A stretch of DNA of 64,000 nt from Psettodes erumei (Eukaryota; Chordata; Actinopteri; Pleuronectiformes; Psettodidae). Numbering within the stretch: the first letter of the stretch is position 1; each line of letters begins with the position of its first letter. This document shows, in pieces, positions 56,987 to 64,000 of the stretch. The notes under the pieces were generated by a model that worked only from the letters and a program-made list of their open reading frames with translations, was not told where the DNA came from and searched no databases. Location of the stretch: contig JAFBJZ010000842.1 of NCBI GenBank assembly GCA_016785225.1, positions 1 to 64,000 of the forward strand, given 5' to 3'. The position numbers and the translations under genes are program-made.

Positions 56987-58640
56987 ATTTGTGATTGTAG
57001 TTATACAATTAAATTTAGTTTGCCGCTCAGAGAGACCAGCAGCAGCAAGCAAATTGACAAAAATACAAGATAGAATAAAATATAGATAGAATACAGGTGT
57101 GAAATGACATAGTGTTAAATGGGATTTTATAAAACAGAATATATTGTATGAACAGAATATTGTGATGAGATTTCCATAGAGGGATTATTGTAAACAGCAT
57201 GGTATTTAAAGCATTCAGTACATTAGCAGCTTTTTTCTTGGGGGTATTTGGGAAAAAGTCATTGTGTGTGCTTTGATTGGCTCCATGTTGCAGCTCCTTT
57301 TTGTAGGGAGTCCAGGTCTGGTAGCTTGATCCCCACTATCCTCTGCGCAGTCCTAACCACTCAGGCCAAGTTCCTGTGGTGCAGCTGGTGTACCACACTG
57401 TGACACAGTGGCAGAGGATGCTCTCTATTGTGCTCTGGTAAAAGTTCATGAGGGGCTTAGTGGGGAGTTTGGCGCTCGAGTTTCCTCAGAAAGAAGAGCT
57501 GTTGCTGGGTCTTCTTCACCAGGTGGGAGGTGTTGAGAGTCCAGGACAGATCCTTTGTGAGGTGGAGGCCCAGGAACTTGATGTTGTGGACCCTCTCAAC
57601 CTCCTCACTGTTTATGTGGAGCGGAGGGGGTTTTATTTTCATGGTTCTTCTAAAGTCCGATGATCTCCTTTGTTTTGGTGGTGTTCAGAACCAGGTTGTT
57701 ATCTGAGCACCACCTGACCTGGTGCTGAACGTCCTCTCTGTAGTGAGCCTCGTCGTTTCCTGATATGAGACCCACTATAGTGGTGTCATCCGCAAACTTC
57801 ACCACAGTGTTGGAGGAGTGGTTGGCTGTGCAGTCCTGGGTGAAGAGGGTGAAAAGGGCTGGACTGAGGGACACAGCCCTGGAGTAGTCCTGTGTTTAGG
57901 GTGAGAATGCGTAATGTGCAGTTACCCATCCTGACATTTTGTGGCCTGTTGGTGAGGAGGTCCAGGATCCATGAACATAGTGTGGTGCTTAAGCCCAGAC
58001 TCATGAGCTTGTGCATTAGTTCATGGGGGACCACTGTATTAAAAGCTGAGCTGAAGTCAACAAACAGCATCCTGACGTACATTTTGGGATGCTCCAGATG
58101 AGACGGTGTATCATGAAGTGCGATGGAGATGGCATCCTTTTGATCTGTTCGCTCTGTAGGTGAACTGGTGGCTGTCCAGATCAGCAGGGATGTTGTCCTT
58201 GGTGTCGGAAAGGACAAGTCTCTCAAAGCATTTCATTATGATGGGTGTCAGGGCCACTGGTCGGTCATCGTTGAGACACCTGACTGTTTGCTTTTTGGGT
58301 ACCGGGACTATAGTGGAGGATTTGAGGCATGTGGGGACTACAGCCCGCTGCAGGGACAGATTAAAGATGTCGGTGAGCACATCTGTTTGTTGGTCGGCAC
58401 CTGACATCAGTGTGCGGCCTGGTACTCTGTCTGGTAATGTTGCTTTGTTAACATCGATCCTCCTCAGAGTGGATCTCACCGTGCTGTAGGCTGAGAGCAG
58501 GCCCCTCCCTGGATGGTGCTGTGGGCGCTCTTGTTCTAATGGAGTGTTTGTCAAACCGTGCAAAGAACTGATTCAGGGCATCAGGGAGAGTGTGTCGAGA
58601 CTGGGAGCTCCAGGGTGCAGTGTGCACACACGCCGCCATC
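56987..58640 (-). mobile_element. LINE C: 5'-truncated L2/Maui-like LINE
   Basis: Bounded exactly by the 19-bp duplication. On the minus strand it encodes reverse transcriptase from the fingers to the thumb and then a 3' UTR of about 440 bases ending at 56987. 5' truncation removed the endonuclease. It belongs to the same broad L2/Rex1 group as LINE A but is a different, more diverged family. Confidence 0.85.
57457..58563 (-). pseudogene. LINE C reverse transcriptase fragments
   Basis: Minus-strand pieces: RTLMSGADQQTDVLTDIFNL and STIVPVPKKQTVRCLNDDRP (58111-58563), RPVALTPIIMKCFERLVLSD, then motif A VDFSSAFNTVVP (about 58050), a stop-rich motif B zone near 57880, motif C KFADDTTIVGLIS (57780-57820), WCSDNNLVLNTTKTKE and, after a frame change, KFLGLHLTKDLSWTLNTS (57500-57600). 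Frameshifts separate all pieces. Confidence 0.75.
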
Positions 58641-58659
58641 TATGGAGGTACTCCTTTGA
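58641..58659 (+). repeat. LINE C target-site duplication, right copy
   Basis: Identical 19 bases to 56968-56986; the coding sequence of the SAMD3-like gene resumes from it. Confidence 0.9.
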
Positions 58660-58740
58660 GTTCCTGCAGAAGGTCATCATGAGCATTAAACCAATAAACT
58701 GCTTAGATATCCCATGTAAACAAAAATATTTCAAATTGTG

Positions 58741-59374
58741 TGTTCTTCTCTTCTCTCACGACAATCTGATTTTCTCCATCCCCTACCGCCTTTTGGCTTG
58801 CTATTTGATTGTCAAGGCATGTTAACAATGTCTACTAAAAAATGTTGTGTATTTGGATAAATACAAGCATGTGCAAGTGAGATCTGTCCTGTACCATGTA
58901 AATTGAAACAAATTTGGAATTTAAATCCTCTTAACTTGAAATGTAAAGTCATATCATAGTAAGTTATTTCAACTCAAAAAACTGAGTTCCAATCATGCAG
59001 AAATGTGTTTGTTCAAGCTAAGGTAAGTGTATATTGATGATGTCTAATATTTTATTGTTTAAACTAACAATCCGAGTTGAAACAAGCGAACAGTATTAAT
59101 GCGATGATGATACCTCAAGGAGTGTATTGACACATTACACAAACTGTTGGCACTGTATTGACACTGTGTTGGTCACTCAATAGTGACCTCTGCAGTAGTT
59201 CTAAAATCATTGCAGGTAAACAAAATGAAAATACGATGGAAAAGCTTACATGCTGCAAACCCAACATCAGCCTGGGAAATAATATTTAATTGCTAGTCTT
59301 TTACTTAAAATATGATCTCATCATTGTATAAATTTCATTTGCTCAAATTGTTTACTGAGTTAAGTTGTTTATGA
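58741..59374. other. Probable CACTA copy 2 3' noncoding region
   Basis: AT-rich, with AAACTGAGTT-, AACTGAGTT- and AAGTTGTTT-like phrases that recall the subterminal repeats of copy 1 (2600-2850). No gene. It ends where LINE D begins. Confidence 0.45.
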
Positions 59375-62250
59375 TCCCAGGCTCTATTATCTTCTGTCAA
59401 GATCAAATTTCCAAAAGGTGGGGGAGTTGCTGTCTACTGTAAGGACAGTTTACAGTGCTCCATAATCACCTCCAAATCTGTTGCGAAACAGTTTGAGGTA
59501 ATTATTCTAAAAAATAGTTTATCTAAAAGCTCTATCACAGTTGCTGGTTGCTACAGGCCTCCCTCTGCTCCCGCCTGTGCTCTGCCAGCTTTGTGTGAAG
59601 TTATTGCTCCTCACATCTCCTCTGAGTTTATTCTGTTAGGTGACCTTAACTGGGATATGCTTGACCCTCAATCATCCTTACAACTGCAACTGGATGCATT
59701 AAACCTGACTCAGATCGTGTAGGCTCCACCAGATATAACAATAAGAATATGGAATCTGGTACACTACTTGACGTCATCCTCACCAACAGGCCAGAGAGGT
59801 TTATGTCTGGAGTATTCTGCCAAAGCCTTAGTGACCACTGTACTATAGCTTGCATTCGCAAGGTCAACACCCCTAGAAACCCTCCCATGATTATTTTCAA
59901 GTGCTTTTTGAGAGGCTTCAATGAGCAGGCCTTTTTGTATGACCTGGCACAAGTACACTGGCATAGAATTGGGCTCATCCCTGATGTCGAGGAGGCTTGG
60001 GCATATTTTAAATTTATGTTCAGTGCCATTTTGGACAAACACGCTCCTCTAAAGAAGCTCAGAGTAGCTAAGACTACAAATAGAACATCAGACTGGCAGT
60101 CATATAGAGCATTATGGAATAGATGTACTCAGTCTATCAGACAAACAAGGTCAAACTATTTTAAACAGCAATTGTCTTCAAACGCTTACAATCCTCAGAA
60201 ATTTTGGAGGTGTATCAAAGTTATGGAAAACACAAGTATGCCTTCCCACCTGCCCATTGTCATTAAATATAATGGTGTCGTCATCACAGACAAATCCAAA
60301 ATGGTGGACCACTTCAATACACACTTTGTTAGAGCCGGCTGTGCCTATGACGACAGTCCTGGCACCTTGTTTTACCCTCCTGACACCCCAACATCTGTTA
60401 CCCACTCTCCTGCCCCAAGTTACCCATTCTTTTCATTTACACCAATCTCAGAGTCTGAGGTTCTTGGGGAGCTTCTTAGCTTGGACACCCACAAATTGGC
60501 TGGATTGGACGGTTTGGATCCACTTTTCCTGAAGACAGCAGCTCACATTATTGCAACACCAATCTCAACAATTTTCAGCCTCTCTCTCCAAACTGGTGTG
60601 TTTCCACAGGACTGGAAATCTGCTGCTGTCACCCCACTTTTCAAAAAGGGGGTGACGCCTCAGACCTGAACTGCTATAGACCAATCTCTATCTTGCCCTG
60701 TCTGTCTAAAATATTGGAGAGACAGGTCAACAAGCAGCTGTCACATCACTTGGAGGCACACAATATCCTAAACCAGGTTCACTCTGGATTCAGATCTGGT
60801 CTCCGCTGCACTTAGTGTACACAACATCATCTGCTCCATGGATAATAAGGAGTACTGTGTAGCTACCTTTGTTGATCTAGCAAAAGGCCTTTGATTCCAT
60901 GGATCATGATATACTGCTGGACAGGCTAGCGGATATTGGACTTTCTGAGCGCTGTCTGGTCTGGTTCAGGAGTTATTCTTCTGGCCGTTTGTCCATAAGA
61001 GTTGAGGGCCTTCTCTCGGATCCCATGCCCCTGCCCAAAGGTGTCCCACAGGGCTCAATTCTGGGTCCAACATTATTCAATATCTATGTTAATAACATTG
61101 TCCTTGCTGCAGGTAATTCTCAGATACACCTTTTATGCTGATGACACTATAATCTATACTTCTAGTCCCTCTTTGACCACCACATTGTCCTCACTGCAGG
61201 CTAGTTTTAACAGTGTCCAATGTGAATTCCTTAAGCTCCACCTAGTTTTAAAACACAAAGAAAACTAAATGTGTGGTTTTTAACAGAATCTATCATAGGC
61301 TGAGCCTCCCCTCAAAATTTTCTCTTTGGCTGGCTCTGTGATTGATTTTGTCAACACCTACAAGTACCTTGGTATCTGGCTTGACTGCAAACTATCATTT
61401 GAATCTCACATGAACGCTCTCCTTACAAAAGGTCAAATCCCGCCTCAGTTTCCTCTTCCGTAATAAAATCTTCTTTCACACACACTCAGCAAAACAATTT
61501 CTGGTCAAAACGTCAGTTCTACCATTACTGGATTATGGTGATGTTGTATACAGGTGTGCCTCTCAATCTCTCCTTCACAAACTGGACACTGTTTACCACG
61601 CTGCCATCCTTCTTCATAACTGGGGCTCCTTTCACTACCCACCACTGCTCCTTGTATTCTCTGTTGAACTGGCCTTCACTCCACACTCGCAGACAAATGC
61701 ACTGGATCACACTGATTTTAAAAAACAATCATTGGTAAAACCCCCTCTTACCTGCAGTCACTTATCAAAATCCACACCATAAACCCCAATCTTCGTTCTC
61801 AAAACATAAATCAACCTTTTCTATACCCAAAGCTTGTACCACTTTTGGCCGCACTTCCTTTCAGTTCTCAGCTGCCAATGACTGGAATCACGTCCAACAA
61901 ATCCTGAAAATTTCTTCATTTCTTCCCCTATTGACTTTCGACACTGCAATACAGTCAGTAATAAAACATCACTGCACTTGTTTTTAATCATCAGCATAAA
62001 TGTCCCATCCTTTGTAATTGTTTGTTTTGTAATAGTGAGTTAGCCGTCTTTTATGTTCTTACATTGCTTCAGTTGTTCCCCATGTCATTGTGATGAACAC
62101 TCTGATTATGTTTTTATTGCATGGCTATCAGCTTTTATGTTTCTATTGTGTATCTGTTGTGCCTATGCGGCCTCTTGGCCAGGTCTTCATTAAAAAATGA
62201 GAATTGGTTCTCAACTGACTTACCTGGTTAAATAAAGGTTAAATTAAAAA
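59375..62250 (+). mobile_element. LINE D: jockey-superfamily LINE
   Basis: A + strand LINE with endonuclease and reverse transcriptase of a type different from LINEs A-C. Its 3' end reads CTTGGCCAGGTCTTCATTAAAAAATGAGAATTGGTTCTCAACTGACTTACCTGGTTAAATAAAGGTTAAATTAAAAAG (62175-62252), a 3' tail that is very common in fish genomes. The 5' end begins inside the endonuclease. Clade (I, Nimb or L2) not settled. Confidence 0.8.
59400..61990 (+). pseudogene. LINE D endonuclease and reverse transcriptase
   Basis: Endonuclease pieces KGGGVAVYCKDSLQCS (about 59417), GCYRPPSAPAC, LLGDLNWDMLDP (about 59635), then in the long frame 59749-60669 LLDVILTNRPERF and LSDHCTIACIRK (the SDH motif). The same frame continues with the RT entry (PISTIFSLSLQTGVFPQDWK, AAVTPLFKKG). 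RT continues in other frames: YRPISILPCLSKILERQ (about 60677), motif A disturbed near 60870-60900, HDILLDRLADIGLSERCL, motif B GVPQGSILGPTLFNIY (61039-61086) and motif C FYADDTIIYTSS (61128-61165). A tail follows to about 61990 with frameshifts. Confidence 0.8.
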
Positions 62251-62422
62251 GAAGAGTTTAAAATTTGCTTAAAACCCTGTTTGTGTAAATGGTAAAATGA
62301 GTTGGTATGTAAAATTTTTTCAAATTTGTCTAATAAAATTCAGAGTTAAAATTTAACTTATGTATGGAATTTTGTTAACTGAAGTGTTCAAATCATACGA
62401 AATAGATTAAAAATGGATTCAT
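62251..62422. other. AT-rich spacer
   Basis: No gene; AT-rich sequence with AATTTAACTT/GAGTT-like phrases that may belong to the CACTA copy 2 end. Confidence 0.35.
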
Positions 62423-62722
62423 TCATACATTTTTATTGGAGGCATAAAAGTTTTTGTAGTGTCTTTGCTCCAAGGTGATTTCTCCTCTTAGACACCAATT
62501 CCCCTGCCTTAGAAAAAACTCTTTCACAGGGTACAGATGAAGATAGTGTGCATAAAAATTTAAGTGCAAGTTGATAAAAAGGTGTGGATATGTTTCCTGG
62601 TTATTTTTCCAATATTGTAATGGGTCTTGTGTTCTGGGTTTGTTGCTTTCAGTCAGGTAGCATTGGATTTCAACTATGGAATCGGCTGTATTTGAGGTCA
62701 TAATGGTCTCCTCAACCTCCAT
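62423..62722 (-). pseudogene. hAT transposase C-terminal fragment
   Basis: A minus-strand frame of 99 codons with TADSIVEIQCYLTESNKPRT, DPLQYWKNNQETYPHL and, after an apparent frame drift, a KEFFLRQGNWCLRGEITLEQ-type stretch that replaces the usual VPSERVFSxAGxIxxxRR of hAT dimerisation domains. Only this end of the gene is seen; the upstream part would lie above 62722 but is not recognisable. It is a different hAT family from the 30.5-33.6 kb element. Confidence 0.65.
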
Positions 62723-64000
62723 ATCAAGAGGTTTCCAGAGATTGTGCCCTAAAAATATTTTAGAAATAATTCTCTGTTAGTCGTTAGTTTATTAATCACA
62801 TGACAACTGCCAAAAGGAATATACAAATAAAAAACAAAAAAAATGTGTTTTCATACCTGAGTTCTGATCCATGTGCCTACTAAGCCTGGTACTTCACAAA
62901 GCCTGAGCTGAGGCCTGTTGTACCCCATAAAGCCTGCTGACCATGCTGAAGGGGCCACAAAGAGAACAATGGGAGTCCTGAAAGGACCCTATTTCCCAAC
63001 AGGCTTAGCGTTTTCACAAGTAGGTGTGATATCCGGCAGAGTCCAATCCTGGGCTCTGATGATTGGAGAGCCGGCGGAACCGACGCAAGGTCCCGCCTCC
63101 AACCCATAACGCCAGCTCGGGTATATATACCCCAGCACACTCTGAACGCGTTGCTTCCTGCTTTAACTACGGTTATCATCGGAGGTACCCCCGCATAACG
63201 TTGCCTTCGAGACCACGCTATCTTCCCCTCGCTGGACGAGTTAAGATTCCTGGCCTCATCTACGCTCATCCCGAGCTACCCTGGATCCACCCGAGGACGC
63301 TGCCACTAAGCTCCTCGTTGCCTGCAGAAGGAAGAACGAATTCTTCAATTAAGTCGACTCCGCTGTTTTCCCCGCGTCACCGCCGAGGACCAGCCGCCGT
63401 TCCGCCCGCCAGTGCGCCCGACGGAACTCTCGTGATTCGAGCCGCACAGAGCTGAGCCGAATCCCACACAGGACACGCAATCCGCTCTCCAACCAAGTAA
63501 GAGGTTAATGTCTGGGCAGAGTTAGGATTCTTACTGTCGTATGTACACATATTCTGTGCTATTGTATGGTGAAGAACGGACCGTGAGTCCGCTATTGTTA
63601 TTTGCAAGTTCCTGTATTGTGTAGCTAGTTTGTTTTGGTAGAGCCGCCGTGCTCCCCTGTTCCCCGTGTGCGAAACGGTTGATTGCTTCGTATCTGTCCG
63701 TGTCTTACGCTCCGGACAGATAAAAGACGATCATCGTGATCCCCACGTGGTGAGTGTGATTCTGCTCCCTCTCTTTCTTTCTTCTCTCCTGAGACCCGTT
63801 CTGTGTACCCGACCACACGCACCGCACATAGATATACGCGTACACACGCCCATATATAGCTGAACCGGCGGAACGTAGTCTAGCTAACTCCGCCATTGCT
63901 TCAGCTATTCCGGTGTCGTGCTTGGGGGTTGATCAGGACGCCATCAGCCACGCCTGGTTAAATCACCCGCCATATTCCAGGGCAAGGAGTGGTAGTGACG
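62723..64000 (+). promoter_or_regulatory. CpG-rich LTR- or promoter-like block at window end
   Basis: From about 63050 the base composition changes to GC-rich with many CpG dinucleotides. A TATATATA box at 63122-63130 lies in a GGTATATATACCCC palindrome. The block ends CCATATTCCAGGGCAAGGAGTGGTAGTGACG (63970-64000), the phrase that begins the ERV-1 3' LTR copy at 17054. Open frame 63063-63455 has no motif. It may be the 5' part of an LTR or the end of an internal region of an ERV-1 relative, or a CpG-island promoter; the window ends before this can be decided. Confidence 0.4.

Larger units (their letters stand above)
55690..58725 (+). pseudogene. SAMD3-like transposon gene, copy 2, split by LINE C
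   Basis: On the + strand the same motif order as copy 1: WSDPFVIPDFSHHVEFQL-type (about 55752-55805), SEILDRLADCITKMTLYPST, ALVIKHNCLRKPGSGQGWY, FKMGN (to 56046), then after a frame change PKVHVNKRKRGKGNCK, EKGEIHYLPQPPEG and SAVMDRWPALFSE (to 56352). The later part (56728-56986) has PLEVFNVALVVEEKIIQHDR and DVPTLCHVTG. LINE C splits the final segment, which resumes after it with FEFLQKVIMSIKP and a stop (58658-58722). Confidence 0.65.
54180..58740 (+). mobile_element. CACTA (EnSpm-like) transposon, copy 2
   Basis: Carries the same two genes as copy 1 in the same order, transposase then SAMD3-like gene, here on the + strand. The transposase runs 54180-55120 and the SAMD3-like gene 55690-58725. 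LINE C interrupts the end of the second gene. CACT termini were not located, so the true ends are unknown; the region from 58740 to 59374 and perhaps 62251-62420 may still belong to it. More decayed than copy 1. Confidence 0.65.

Overview
This window is eukaryotic and almost certainly from a ray-finned (teleost) fish. No host gene was recognised. Nearly everything that can be read is mobile DNA of types common in fish genomes: L2/Maui-like and Rex1-like LINEs, an R4/Rex6-like LINE with a restriction-type endonuclease, an L1-type LINE, Ty3/Gypsy elements with chromodomain or RNase H remnants, retrovirus-like LTR elements with env remnants, CACTA (EnSpm/CMC) transposons carrying a SAMD3-like second gene, and BED-finger hAT transposons. 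Long CA, TG, AT and ATT microsatellites fill in between them.

Layout. 0.6-17.6 kb: a retrovirus-like LTR element (ERV-1), + strand. Its gag is split by a 10.3-kb CACTA element (2579-12892) lying in the opposite direction, which is itself interrupted by an L2-type LINE (4.9-6.2 kb) and a 3.3-kb LINE (LINE A, 7.0-10.3 kb). ERV-1 resumes at 12893 with gag, an integrase tail and env pieces, then carries a Gypsy LTR-like block and a Rex1-like LINE before its 3' LTR. 17.6-21.5 kb: no gene seen. 21.6-26.9 kb: a decayed L1-type LINE interrupted by a Gypsy remnant with its 3' LTR (21.9-23.6 kb) and by a 340-bp short element (24.4-24.7 kb). 28.7-34.1 kb: several Rex6-like 3' ends abutting (AT)n tracts, with a nearly intact hAT transposon (30.5-33.6 kb) between oppositely oriented copies. 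34.1-39.6 kb: no gene seen. 39.65-41.9 kb: Gypsy gag/pol remnant, minus strand. 43.0-45.1 kb: LINE B, sister of LINE A. 45.2-52.9 kb: a class-I-like endogenous retrovirus (ERV-2) with both LTRs, RNase H, integrase and env but no intact gag, protease or RT. 54.2-58.7 kb: a second CACTA element in + orientation, split by LINE C, which has a perfect 19-bp target-site duplication. 59.4-62.25 kb: another LINE (LINE D). 62.4-62.7 kb: a hAT C-terminal fragment. 62.9-64.0 kb: CpG-rich, LTR- or promoter-like sequence that ends in a motif also found at the start of the ERV-1 3' LTR copy.

The genes do not form a host pathway. What they record is an insertion history: ERV-1 first, then a CACTA element inside gag, then LINEs inside the CACTA element. 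Several junctions are precise enough to prove this order from the sequence alone. The youngest-looking pieces are the LINE A/B pair, the hAT element (one stop and one frameshift seen) and ERV-2 (two closely similar LTRs). All family names rest on motifs recognised by eye; no database search was run.
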